DNA of 64,000 nucleotides, taken from contig NC_088775.1 of assembly GCF_954871325.1 (NCBI RefSeq), positions 20,561,561-20,625,560 of the forward strand, written 5' to 3'. The position numbers and the translations under genes are program-made. Every line of letters starts with the position of its first letter. The first letter of the stretch is position 1. The notes below the pieces were generated by a model. The model was not told the origin of the DNA. It worked only from the letters and a program-made list of their open reading frames with translations, and made no database searches. Shown piece by piece: positions 1 to 11,369 of this stretch. Source of the DNA: Gordionus sp. m RMFG-2023 (Eukaryota; Nematomorpha; Gordioida; Chordodea; Parachordodidae).

Positions 1-1638
1 TTAGACATTGGCCTGAAATTTTTTTTTTGCAGACATAGCTAGGCCTGATCAAAAAACCAAGGCTCATGCAACTTTCATATTCTGATTGTATTTTTAAATG
101 AATTATGACCTTTACATATTTTATTTCAGTTCTTAACTACCAAAATTATTATGGTCTTTGGCGGGCTTGAGAAAATTTTCTCGATATGATTATGAGCATG
201 AACCTGTCGGAAATTTTTTTATATTAGATATTAGGCATAATATTTATATGGGTCTCAGGTAAAAGCTAATTTAAATATATTTTTACTCTAAAAATAGTAT
301 TCACTATTAGTCCTGGTGAGTTGGTCTTGGTCTGAAGTAGGATTGAGCAGGATTAAAAGAATAAAAAATGAATATAGTTTTTAGAGATTTACCTATCTCC
401 AGGCTTGAGAAAAAAATTTCAAAATTATTACGCGTTGGCCAGGTTTGAGAAAATTTTTTTAAAATTATTATGGGTGGGGTTGGGCTTGGAAAATATTTTT
501 ATGAATTATATTGTACTCCGCTTAGAGAAAATTTTTCAAAATTATTATCAGCTTGGAAGCTTGGGAATTCTATTATCAACTATGGATCAGACATTGACTT
601 AAAACAAATTTTTTTGCAGGCCTGGGGATCTAGTATTAGTATAATCGCTAATTGTATTTTAAATGAACGGTTTTAAATTCGTTTTTTAATAATAATTTTT
701 AATTTGTTTTAAAAAATTTATTATATTATTTATATATTTCGTATTTTAGTTAAACAGCATCAAATAGAGATTTGCTCACTATTTATTGGATAAAATTAGA
801 TAATAATAATATATAACTAAAAGTAATTTTGTAAATGATAAAAAGAAATGTATAAAGTGAAGTCAAACAGATATTGAGCACAATGTTTTTTAAGATAAAT
901 TAAAATGATTATGTATATTCGTAAAAAATAGCCGCAGAATAGTAAATCAATATATGACAGAGTTAATATATTTATTGTTGATATTAAATTGGTAAATAAA
1001 ATTTTTAAATAAATAAACATACTATATAAAAATATATACAATAAAATACAAAGAAATAATTATATTGTAATTTATTTTCAAATAGTATTAATCTAATTGA
1101 AATAGCTTGATATTCAAAAAAAATGTATCAAAATTTAAATATTAAAATTTTACGAAAAATTGGAGATTTGTGAGGTCTTCCCTAGTTTTATATATATATT
1201 ATTCGGCACAAGCCTAAAATATCAATGTATGAATTGCCCGGCCCGTTATTTATTTTAACTTTTCCCGGGCTAATGGGCTTTTGGACTGGTTTTGCAGATC
1301 TTTAGTGCACATATATAAAAAACCATTCTGTGAACATTGCGATATCTCCCCTAGGCTCCTGAAAGATTTTCACATTGTCCCATTATATGCTTTAACACAA
1401 AAACATTTATTTAATTGTTTAATATATATAGTTTTTTTTATTAATGACTCTGCATTTGATCAGCATTTGGAAGTAAAAATTTTCATATCTCCTATATAAT
1501 TTTTTAATATCGCTTAGGATGAGGCATTTTAATTTAATAGTTAAATTTAAAAAATATTTGACGCTACTGAATATATTTTATTCACATCACTTTTAATGCA
1601 TTTTAATCATATATCTATAAATATTTTTATTTATTTAG
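1..1638. other. AT-rich non-coding DNA upstream of the Wnt exon
   Basis: I see no convincing exon here. The first ~660 bases hold degenerate copies of a short motif resembling 'ggcttgagaaaatttt', which also occurs inside the Helitrons near 33.3-33.7 kb, so this stretch is probably old Helitron-derived DNA. I looked for the upstream Wnt exon (the segment before the CKCHGVSG motif) and did not find it, so the intron probably extends beyond the window's left edge. The short open frames here have ordinary low-complexity AT-rich composition. Confidence 0.5.
402..575. repeat. Degenerate ~36-bp minisatellite
   Basis: About four or five diverged units of the form 'ggcttgagaaaatttt' followed by 'caaaattattatg' stand in a row. 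The same motif recurs in Helitron DNA at about 33320-33500 and 33620-33720. It is therefore likely a relic of an internal Helitron repeat. Open frames across it are by-products of the repeat. Confidence 0.5.
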
Positions 1639-2358
1639 GCAGTCTATCATACAACACAAATAAATTGCAAATGTCATGGGGTATCAGGGGCTTGTAGTAC
1701 TAAAACGTGTTGGCCACAATTAGGACCATTTAGAAAAATTGGGCGATTGCTTAAAGAAAAATACGATAATGCTACAAGAGTGCGGCTCAATGGTCTGAGC
1801 AGTTTACAAGTTTCCTTAAGTCCCAAAGGGATGAGAGCAAAATCACAAGGATACTATTATAATTCGAAATACGATATAAAAGTTCCAACAGCATCAGACC
1901 TCGTTTATTTAAAAAAATCTCCTGATTTTTGTATAACCGATCCGAGAATAGGCTTTAGCGGGACTAAAGGTAGAATATGTGGCATTGATTTTAATTCTCA
2001 ATATCCTCATGACCTTCATAATAATCAACAGGCATTTCAATCATCTCTTCCCTCAAATTCTGATTTGGACGATGATAATAATTTTGATGAGCTGGATAAT
2101 ATAATATCATTCCATGGCGGCGACATGAGTGATTTAACAATGTTTTACTTTCTTGCATCCTCAATATACGATAATGACAGCCCGCATAAAAATAATTTAA
2201 ATGGAGGTTCTTCTGTCTGTCGCAATTTATGTTGCGGGCGTGGTGACGAGAAAAAGGTTATTACACTTAAACAACGTTGCCATTGCAAGTTCCAGTGGTG
2301 CTGTGATGTCAAATGTTCGGTTTGTATAAAAAATGTCACATTTTTTGTTTGCAGATAG
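1639..2358 (+). CDS. Wnt (paralogue unresolved): Wnt-family ligand, 3'-terminal exon
   Basis: Wnts are secreted lipid-modified glycoproteins that bind Frizzled and LRP5/6. The exon opens right after an acceptor (tttatttag, 1630-1638) and reads in frame for 239 codons to TAG at 2356-2358. It starts AVYHTTQINCKCHGVSGAC; the serine that Porcupine acylates in known Wnts is codon 1684-1686. FRKIGRLL, GFSGTKGRIC and LCCGRG follow, then a cysteine-rich tail (HCKFQWCCDVKC) ending in VCR, the usual Wnt terminus. Between GRIC and the next conserved cysteine lie 79 residues (1981-2217), where typical Wnts have about 10; the extra part is rich in Asp, Asn and Ser. The frame is intact, so this looks like a working gene. 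The signal peptide and N-terminal exons are not in the window. The subfamily cannot be set from this exon alone. Confidence 0.93.
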   Translation, partial: AVYHTTQINCKCHGVSGACSTKTCWPQLGPFRKIGRLLKEKYDNATRVRLNGLSSLQVSLSPKGMRAKSQGYYYNSKYDIKVPTASDLVYLKKSPDFCITDPRIGFSGTKGRICGIDFNSQYPHDLHNNQQAFQSSLPSNSDLDDDNNFDELDNIISFHGGDMSDLTMFYFLASSIYDNDSPHKNNLNGGSSVCRNLCCGRGDEKKVITLKQRCHCKFQWCCDVKCSVCIKNVTFFVCR

Positions 2359-4930
2359 ATACATTTTTTGTTTGTAGATAAATAAATATATTTATTTACT
2401 AAAATAATATAGGCCAATATGTTAAAAATGTAAATATTCACTATGTTTATTAATGAAAAATTATAGCTTTTTTTCCAACTATATATTCTAAAATGCATAA
2501 TCAGACATGTTCATTTGGAGGGTAACAATTTTTAAAATATTCTAAAAATGTTAATAAACATCTAAAATTTTGTAAATTTATTAGGACTAGTGTCTAAAAA
2601 AATTGGCAATTTCTAATATCTAATATGAAATCAAAATGCGGTTGTAAAATATTACTATATACTGGCATTTGAAATTATTTCTTTACAAAAATATCATTTG
2701 TATATAAATTTATATGAATTATTGATTAGGAAAAATGACCCAAATTCTAATATATAAATTATATTTAAAAATTCAAATGTCGAATATATGAATTAATACA
2801 CAAATATATTTTAAAAATATTGCATTACATAAAAGAGTAAGGTATTTATTTGCGAAAGAAATATATGCGATCCGTGAAAATTGAGTAAATTTTTCAATGA
2901 TTACAAGTATTTGGTGTAAAAATACCTGCATATATATAAAATGGCCTTTCCAAATTTATTTTCTGAGGTAAAGATTATTATGATTATTACGAAAAATCTT
3001 TCTCAATTAAACTTAATTTTTGTAAGTGCTATGATATAGTGGTATAATAATTCAAATATGTTAAGAAATAACTCTTAGATTTGTAAGGAATGCTTGATGA
3101 TTTATTTGATTTAAAAATTATCCAAATGGGTAGTGTTAAAACCCTCAATTTGCCGATTTTAAACCCGACAAATTAATATTTTACGTAAATTATATTACTT
3201 ATAAAATTTCTCCAAATGCAGAATGGTTTAGCCAGCCTTTGGCGAAATCTAGAGGCATATTATATCGACTAAATCAAAGTTTTAAAGAACACTAAAAAAG
3301 GTGGGATAAAGAGATTTATTTTATCATATTATTATACTGATCCTACAATAATATTTGAACAATGGACTTGTCATATTGCGAATTGAGATATGTAAATATC
3401 AACAAAGTTTTGAACTGAGCAATCACATAATTTATAAAATTTCTCATCAACATTTGACTAGTTTCTTTAAGCTCTTAACTTACTGCCATTTTTATAGTGT
3501 CAACTAAATTAAAATCATTTTTTAGAAAGAGGTTCCATATAATTCAAGGATAATTAAATTATCTGAGGATTTATTCTAATGCAAATATAACAAGTTCAAT
3601 AGGGCGTATTCGCCTGAAGAGAAGTTTTTCACTTTCCCATTTCAATAAGAGCTATCTTAATAGGCTCTCTAACTCCATAAAATCAGTAATAAATTAATTA
3701 ATAGGGTGGCCACATGTTTGACTATTATATTGTTAGTGAATGCATGACCCCCCCCCCCCCCTTCCATCAAATTCTGCAAATTATGAAGGGTTTATCATGA
3801 CCGTGAATTATTTAATACACTAAAAAGTAAATCTGGGAAATATAATTAAGATATATGTAGCGTTTTCATAATTTATATTGATGTCTAGAAGAATGCTGGT
3901 TTCTATTTCTTTAAAATTGATTAAACCCTTTCTTAATTTTCTATTTCTATGAAATCATCTCAAAAATTTCTTCTTCTATTTAAGAAAGTGCGTAGAAAAA
4001 TTTACGAATAAACAATACAATAAGCACATTTAATTTTTAAAAAAATTTCACATTTAAAAAAAAGTTCTTATAATTTATATATAATTCATATGAGATGGAC
4101 GATTCACTTTTCTATTTCCAAGTATAAAAAGCGTATTTAGAATATTAATTTACCAAAAAATTGTATAACTTTAGCCCTTGAGGGTAAAAAAGTATGTATT
4201 GTAATTCTTTTCAATTTCCCCGTAACCAATCTATATTATTTTGGTATTACATTTTCCAAAGATACCACAACTCTATTTACTACTTTTATACCGCTACAAA
4301 ATTATAAATATATCAAAGCTACATCCAGAGACAAGTTAATTTTTTATTTTGAGGATAGTAAATTTTTATATACTATATCTCATATAGGCCTCATTTATAT
4401 TAACGCGTTTTGTTCAAGCGGTTCGGTATTATGCACTATCGATATTACAGCTGTTTCTTTACGGCGATAATAATTTTTGAAATATATACGTCGCAACTAG
4501 TGTTTTTAAGAGTCACTTTTGAAACTTAACAAGTTACATTGATGAAAAGGTAACTATTTACTAGTTACATCTGTTTAAATGCAACTAGTTACCGTTATAT
4601 TTAAAAAGTAACTAGTTACATTATAAGTTACTTTACACATCATATATATAACGCAAATTATGATTTAAAAATCAATGATATTTAAAAGTAATATACAATT
4701 TATTTATATAAATATATAATTGAACTGTAATAAATCCGGAGAATAAAATATATTTACACCGACATAAAATATCAGAATATCACATATATATATATGCACT
4801 GACTATTTTTAAAAAATTTGGGTTTAGTAAATTTTTATTTGCCTTTAATAATAAACTATTCACAAATTTCCATTTAAATTAGGGCGTTTGTTTCCCTTCA
4901 AAAATAAGCCTCCCTAGAGTAATAAAACGT
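2359..4930. other. Long AT-rich intergenic stretch
   Basis: This holds the probable Wnt 3' untranslated region: 'aaataaa' runs near 2380 could serve as polyadenylation signals. A poly-C run lies at 3748-3761. I see no exon or transposase-like stretch. A cluster of GTTAC/GTAAC motifs near 4495-4640 is listed separately. Confidence 0.5.
4490..4640. repeat. Cluster of GTAAC/GTTAC inverted motifs
   Basis: Several copies of 'aactagttac' and its reverse complement occur within ~150 bases, including partial palindromes around ACTAGT. Clusters like this are common in the subterminal parts of hAT elements, where transposase binds, but I found no matching TIR pair, so the assignment is open. Confidence 0.35.
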
Positions 4931-5356
4931 TCTACAGCTAGACCTGTGCGCCGATGTCTCAATTGACGGCGGCGGTTTTTTTTAAATTTTTTATCGGCGT
5001 TCGGCGGCGCGCCGATTTTACCGCCGCCTACTAAATTGTCGGTGGCGGTGGCGCGATATTTATTTAAAAAATTTTTTTTAATAAATTTAATTTATAAATC
5101 AATGTATTACATTTTTTTATAATTTAGCGCTCTTTTCTAACACATTGTTAACATAGTTTATTTCTTAAATTATTTCCTGTCTCAATTCAATTTAAATTCA
5201 TGTATTTTCTCATTCTCAGAAATAGACTAAGGAATTGCATTTTCACTCAGATCAGAGTCACATAAACAACACATATTAGTAATATTCTATTGATTTTTAT
5301 TATAACAAATATATATTTGGAATGCAAACAAAATATTAAGTAAGAAATATAATAAA

Positions 5357-7250
5357 TCAGAATTCAGATTTAGCTAAATTATAATTATCATAAATAAATA
5401 GAATTTTATCAAGATTGGTGGGACATGAAGAAGTCCTTTTTGCATTGAGTATTAATCCAGCAATGGAATAAATTCTTTCGCTGGGTGTACTGGTTGCAGG
5501 TATACAAAGAACCTTCCTAGCTAAATTAGCAAGCCTAGGAAGTTCCAGTTGCTTTTTCTTCCAAAAGGTTAATGCATCCTCTTCTGGGCTATTATTTTGG
5601 CTTAGTAAAATATGGCATTCTTGTTCTAAATTACTTATATTGTTATAATCACTGCCTGGAATAGAATGTTTACGAGCTATTTTGGCGATATAAGAACTGG
5701 AAGTCTCCCCATTATCTTCAACTTGGATTTCACTTTGTGCATTTTTATTATTTTCTACAAGTTTTAAATGTCTTGTTAAAAATTGCAATGATGTAGTAGA
5801 ATTTGAATTTAAATATTCTGACACAATTTTCAGATTTTGAAATCTGGGATCAAGGAGAGTCGCTAATATCTAATGTTCAAAATATAATTTTATTAATAAA
5901 AATATAAAATAACTTGAAGTTCAATAATGGGAAACCTATGGTCAAGCTTTTTTTGCATATTTTCTTTTAAACAAATAATATCTGAGGAATCAGATATATT
6001 GATCTGTATGTGGGTTTCAATTTCACTGCGAAATAATAACCCTAAGTCGATCCCTTTTGGGAGGAAAGAAATTCCACCGACTCTCGAAATGGAATTAATA
6101 CGGCATAAAGCTCGTCAATCATATCCTATTCATTATTAAAAAGTTTTAAACATTGTTTTCCTATTTTATTCAAAACATTATTAATAGGATTTTTGTTCAC
6201 GCTACGAACACTTTCTAGTATAATTAATATGCTGTGCCAGCGGGTAGGGTAATTTAATTTTAACGTTTTTGTATTATATAGATTGGTTGGTGTGATGAAA
6301 TTTCTATTATCCGCTTCGTTATCAAAATGGTCATCAAGGTATGGATCAGAATCATCAATATCCAAGATATGACCTGTCTCATAAATTGACTGGAGACATT
6401 TACGATGCTCATCTTCAATTTCACATTCCAAATCAGCTACTCGATATCTGAGGGCTGAAATAATTTCTCTAATTTTTTTAAGGAGATTATCAATTCTGGC
6501 AACTTTTTTTATGCCATCAACTGTAACCATATTATGTAGTCCATGGCCTAAGCGTAAATGATGCTCATAATCCCCCAATCTGACGCTTCTTTTGACATTT
6601 GCCCCTGCATCAGTTACCATTTGTATTATTTAGGCTTTTAAATGAAACTCCTCTTCGATACCATCAATCTCCGATAATATGGTTTCCCCAGTATGCTTTT
6701 GAGTCACATTTCGGGTTGCCAGGGTAAAATATTTTAAATCAAAATTTTCATCTAAATGATGAAGACTAAATGTAATATAATTTCGCCGCTTGAAATGATC
6801 GGTCCATAAATCAAAAGTAATGGAACAGAATTTTGGACCAGCATCAATCAGGTTTAAAACATGTGCCTTTATAGAACAATATACATCATCAAGTGCTGCC
6901 CGACTAAGGCTGCATTCATAGTGGAGATGGATCCGATTTTTACATCCGTTCCGTCAAAAGTCAATCTCATTAAAAATGATATATATGTTCATAGTGCGTC
7001 CGTTCCGATACCTTCCGTCTTAAAAACGGATCCGGCAAATTTTGAAGTCAAAACATTTTGACTTTTTGATCCGGCTAATCTTATAGAGCGTTATAACGTT
7101 ACTTACAATTTTTTTATAGTCTATGAACATTTATATCATTTTTAATGAGTTTGACTTTTGACGGAACGGATGTAAAAACGGATCCATCTCCACTATGAAT
7201 GCAGCCTAATAGTTGTCCTATTAGGCAATTCTGATGAGGAATCATTTATC
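5357..7250 (-). pseudogene. hAT-1 transposase core and C-terminal dimerisation domain
   Basis: Minus-strand reading gives, in order: DSSSELPNRTTISRAALDD (interrupted by the MITE at 6908-7206), FDLWTDHFKRRNYITFSLH (RNase-H-like catalytic start), MVTDAGANVKRSVRLGDYEH, GHGLHN, YPTRWHS, ATLLDPRFQNLKI, and the hAT C-terminal signature CIPATSTPSERIYSIAGLI ending near 5357. These are standard hAT blocks of a BED/ZBED-like transposase. The gene is broken by an in-frame stop just upstream of MVTDAG, by frame changes between about 5830 and 6126, and by the MITE. The MITE sits between TAA duplications, so removing it on paper restores the local frame. Confidence 0.85.
6908..7206. mobile_element. PIF/Harbinger-type MITE inside the hAT-1 gene
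   Basis: Long inverted ends (GGCTGCATTCATAGTGGAGA at the left and its complement at the right, extending well over 50 bp with few mismatches) bound a 299-bp non-coding element. The flanks are TAA at 6905-6907 and TAA at 7207-7209, the 3-bp TWA duplication typical of PIF/Harbinger. Inner repeats of 'cggatcc' and 'ccgttccg' are also palindromically arranged. No coding capacity. Its insertion postdates hAT-1. Confidence 0.85.
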
Positions 7251-7436
7251 TTATATTTCTATTTTTTTAGGCAATTTATTTTTTAATAATCATTTTATTT
7301 AAATTTTAAGCCTTTAGAAAATCTGTCATCCCATTATTGCTTATAGAATCAAATGGCAATAAATCTAAGCAGCACATCAAAACATAATTTCGCCCTATTA
7401 GAAAAAAGATATTTAAAAAACAAATAAAAAATTTGA

Positions 7437-7960
7437 TTTAGTTGTTTTAAAGTTTTACATAATTATTTTAATAAATTATATATTAAGTTTATACATTAAA
7501 AAGATCTCAAAATAGAGCTGACAATAAACAAACTAAAAATTTAGTTGTTTTAAAGTTTTACATAATTATTTTAATAAATTATATATTAAGTTTGTACATT
7601 AAAAAGTTCTCAAAATAGAGCTGACAATAAACAAACTAAAAATTTAGTTGTTTTAAAGTTTTACATAATTATTTTAATAAATTTAAATTATATATTAAGT
7701 TTATACATTAAAAGGATCTCAAAGTAGAGCTGACAATAAACAAACTAAAAATTTAGTTGTTTTAAAGTTTTACATAATTATTTTAATAAATTTAAATTAT
7801 GCATTAAAAAGATCTCAAAATAGAGCTGACAATAAACAAACTAAAAATTTAGTTATTTTAAAGTTTTACATATTTATTTTAATATATTATATATTAAGTT
7901 TGTACATTAAAAAGTTCTCAAAATAAGAGCTGGCAAAACAAATAGAGCTTAATAAAATTA
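7437..7960. repeat. Tandem repeat, ~103-bp unit, five copies
   Basis: The landmark 'ttagttgttttaaag' (fifth copy 'ttagttattttaaag') starts at 7438, 7541, 7644, 7753 and 7849, giving spacings of 103, 103, 109 and 96 bp. Units also share 'tctcaaaatagagctgac'. The array lies inside hAT-1 between transposase exons. It is non-coding and probably expanded after insertion. Confidence 0.85.
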
Positions 7961-8243
7961 ATTTAACAAACCAATTAAAAATTTAAAATGAATATTAATA
8001 AACATTAATACTAACATAAGAGCCATTTTTTATCTTTTATATTCTTGCTACATGTTGGCGTTGACTTTAGAAACATTTTTAGAGTTTGAATGGATTTTTA
8101 TTATTAGTTTTTTCTGATATTTAATGCACATTAATTAAGTGACGAGAAAGGTTACTCGTACTTATATTTTTGCTATAGCATTTGATATCATAACTAAAAT
8201 ATAAATTATATATAAATATAAGTCTAAAATTAAAATAAATTAC

Positions 8244-8464
8244 TGTGAAAATGGATTATTTTTATCCGAATCTTCCTCATCTTTTTTCCCCAATTTTAAA
8301 CAAGGTTCACAATAAATATAATCAGGCATTATCGTGCTTTTCTTATTCTCATTCTTCAAAATAAGATTTCCAAAGTACTTCCACACATAACTTGATTTTT
8401 GATTAGTAGAGAGAGTTGTTATTTCATAATTGTATATAGGGTGGTTTAAAACGCGCAAATCCAT
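8244..8464 (-). pseudogene. hAT-1 transposase exon 1, BED-type zinc finger
   Basis: Read on the minus strand from ATG at 8464, the exon encodes a start MDLRVLNHPIYN and then SSYVWKYFG followed by YIYCEPCLKLG. That is the aromatic W/F plus CxxC pattern of a BED finger, which binds transposon ends in hAT transposases. A donor 'gtaatt' follows directly (8243 downwards), and reading past it soon meets a stop, so the exon probably ends there. The donor has the same sequence as that of SNRNP35 intron 1. The histidine half of the finger would lie in the next exon, which I could not place with confidence. Confidence 0.65.
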
Positions 8465-8763
8465 AAAAATAATTAATATAGCCGAAATGAATATGGTGTA
8501 TGAATGAATGTAAATGATATACACTATTCTATTATATAAAGCAATAGAATACAATTCATGTTTTATTATATTAATGTTAATATTCAAATTTAAATAATAA
8601 TAATTTAATATATAAATATAATTAAACAACATTCTAAATATTATATACGCCGCGCCGCCGCCATAAGAAAAATCGGCGGCTAGCCGGCTCACGCTGCTGA
8701 TCTCAATCGGCGGCTGTTCCGGCGTGAATAAAATTGCCGGCGGATCACAGGTCTATCTACAGC

Positions 8764-9120
8764 AGCCTTGGTGGGGACAACTATATTTTGATGGGATTTA
8801 GGAATCTATTTAAACAAACTTTATATAGGTTTCCGTAAAACAAATTTAAAGTAATCTTTATATAAGAAAAGATTTTTAATTAATGGTAAAAAGTTAAATA
8901 AAATATATAATACAATTAACAAAAACTATTGATATTATAAAATAAACAATTTGAAGATAAGATAATCGTATTAACAAAAAAAAAATCTATTAAAATATAA
9001 CTGAGAAATTAAACAATATCACTTCATGAATCGATTAAGAAAAAATTCAAAAAAATGTATGTTACTTGGGGAAAATTAAAGGTATGCTGAGATTTATACT
9101 TGTTATTGGGAAATTATTTC
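8764..9120. other. AT-rich spacer
   Basis: I see no gene or transposon terminus in this stretch. Confidence 0.4.
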
Positions 9121-9121
9121 C

Positions 9122-10820
9122 TTATATGGAATACAAAACCTTACATTGCATTACGAAAGGAAAGGGTTGAAATAGCAATAATTCATAAAGAATGTGTGAG
9201 GAGGGGGGGGGGGAGTAAATATAACTCTCCAGCATGTAACATTCTGTGAATTGTAGAAATGCATCTCTTAAATCTATCGTCGAAAATATTTTACCACCCG
9301 TGATCCTATTTATCAGGTCGACGAAAGTTTGTAGCAAATCGTTATCTATCGCTAAATATTTGTTGATTGTTAAACGAAAATTTCAGCATATCCGCAAGGC
9401 ACAGGATTTCTTTAAGATATTAAACGTTCGTAGCCCAAGTGATTGAAGTTATTGTTGGAACCAGCTTTTCGATAACGCCTTTGTCTAAAATTATGCCTTA
9501 CTCAGTCAACGGTTCGATGCAGTGGATATGCAACTCTTCTTGCTAATAATGTGTTTGGTTGTATGTGGACAACTGCTTGTTGGTGTTTTTTTTTAAAAAA
9601 ACTTGAAGAAATTTCGATGCAATATACTTAAAGTGGGAACATTCATATTTATATTTTTCCAAACTTCTTCCGGAAGTTTTATATCGAATTCTCTAAGAAA
9701 AGGCATTCCAAAAATAAGGGAATTCTCTCCTTTAACTACCCTAATAGGTAAAAATTTAGAAATGTTTTTTACTTCAACTTTCACTATACATTTACCCAAC
9801 ATTTCGATTTTTATATTATTATACCCTACTAGTTTATATGCAGGCGATAGTGATGATATACCAATGTGTATCCAGGAAACTAAATTTATCACAGCACCGG
9901 TATCGAATTCCATTGTAAACCGCAAACAATTTATCTTCACATGAATAGTAGCTTTATTAGGAAACGACAGATGAGGTGTTCATGGTAGAACTTACTCTAT
10001 GGCATGAGTTCTACAATCTTTTGCTATGTGGCTTGTGCTGCATCAAAAGCATATGATTTGATTTTGTATGAAGTTAAGTTTAAAACTAGATTTATAATTA
10101 TTTTGATTGAATTTGTTGGCATTATAACTATTATTATTATTATTATTAAATTTATTAATGTTATTATAACTATTATTCTTAAAATATGTGTTTTTGGGCC
10201 CTTCGGTCGGTTTATGTTTAATGATTTAGTTAACTTATACCTGGGTTTTATTTTCCAAGGTAGACATTGCGATCGCTCGACGCATGGTATATTAAAAAGT
10301 GATATTGCCTTCTGTATACTTTGACCGAAGCTCTTTATCCAACTCAGGCAACCCTACTCCTAAGATAAAAGTATTTCAAAGTTCCTCAATAGGCGATTTA
10401 AAATTGCAAAGTAAGCAAATATCTTTTAATTTGATCGAAAAATCTATAATAGTTTCTTACCCTCTTTTTAGGTATAAAAATTATTTTGATGTAGGATGCT
10501 TGAGATATTCTTAAATATTTTTGCCAAACTATCAATAAGTTATGTAATTTATGCTCTTTAAATTAGTTGGGTAATGGAAATTTTTTATTTGATCTCTTTT
10601 TTTATTATGATCGACAAATTTTTTACTTTTAAGATGAGTTTTAAATTATATACATTCGATTTAAAGAATTCTGGAATATGGAATTGACTAGATGTTGATG
10701 CTTCTTTATTTTTCTTCAAAATATCTTCGAGTCTTAGTTAGGCAAACTTTGTCTCTTTAACCTTTTAATTTAATATGACTCTTTAAACTTAATTGTAATG
10801 TGGTGTTTAAGATATAAAAG
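9122..10820 (-). mobile_element. Ty3/gypsy LTR-retrotransposon fossil, decayed
   Basis: On the minus strand the order is gag then pol. An Asn-rich stretch lies near 10.1-10.2 kb, a zinc-knuckle-like motif near 10.0 kb, and a retropepsin-like domain with its DTG motif at about 9.6-9.94 kb. A fragment of reverse transcriptase, with a GGKIFSTIDLRDAFLQ block typical of Ty3/gypsy, lies at about 9.2-9.45 kb. Integrase and RNase H are not seen. I could not find LTRs, so the limits given are those of recognisable coding remnants. The copy is old and broken many times. A G-rich run (9202-9214) lies next to the RT remnant. Confidence 0.75.
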
Positions 10821-11361
10821 TATAAGAATAAAATATAATTTTATTATAACAAAATAAAATAATCAAAAAATAATTTAATTTTAACAATAATATGTTTATA
10901 TATTCATCGAATATCGAAAGTACATTTTTGATAATCAATCAATTATAATATAATTGTATAAATTGTATCCTAAAACTATACAATTTATTTAAAGTTAATA
11001 CATTATTATCAACTAAAAATTATTATATTTATTGTTAAAAAATGTGTAATATTTATCCATATCAATTTCATGATGTCATGTTTGATATTTATTATTATTA
11101 TTATTTTGATATATATTTTTTTTTGTGTAAATTCATTATATTTTTATCGCGCAATAATCTGGTGTGATAACATCGGCGCGCATTTGATGATTGTAAGACT
11201 CAGGATGAGTCGTTTATTTTTATTTTAAAGAATTATTTTTTTATTAATTTATTATAGTAAAAATGTCATTTTGGGGCAGAATATGTTACTTTTTCTTTTT
11301 TTGTTTTGAATTTAATAGAAATTATTTTGGCAATAATTCTCAACTGCACAACGGCTATACA
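10821..11361. other. AT-rich spacer with a short ATT microsatellite
   Basis: Contains a short (TTA)n run near 11090-11105. I see no gene or element terminus. Confidence 0.4.
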
Positions 11362-11369
11362 TAAAAAAT

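Larger units (their letters stand above)
4939..8755 (-). mobile_element. hAT DNA transposon (hAT-1), both ends present
   Basis: The ends read TAGACCTGTGCGCCG (left) and, reverse-complemented, TAGACCTGTGATCCG (right). They are flanked by a perfect 8-bp duplication TCTACAGC at 4931-4938 and 8756-8763, the hallmark of hAT insertion. Subterminal DNA at both ends is unusually GC-rich for this window, with repeated GGCGGCGG/CCGCCGCC words (4960-5060 and 8648-8745). The 3817-bp element contains a minus-strand BED-type transposase gene, a nested Harbinger-type MITE (6908-7206) and a tandem repeat (7437-7960). The transposase is disrupted, so the copy is no longer autonomous. Confidence 0.9.

Noticed and set aside
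817-1041. 74-codon hydrophobic minus-strand frame
   Set aside because: Ile/Tyr/Leu-rich translation expected of AT-rich DNA; no motif or homology seen.
1281-1499. 72-codon frame upstream of Wnt as a possible upstream Wnt exon
   Set aside because: It has none of the Wnt blocks that precede CKCHGVSG and no suitable splice borders were evident.
3748-3761. Poly-C run as a feature
   Set aside because: A plain homopolymer with no adjacent transposon end; length may be assembly-dependent.
8467-8692. N-terminal extension of the hAT-1 BED frame
   Set aside because: It runs into the transposon's terminal repeat and has AT-biased hydrophobic composition; the MDLRV start at 8464 is more plausible.
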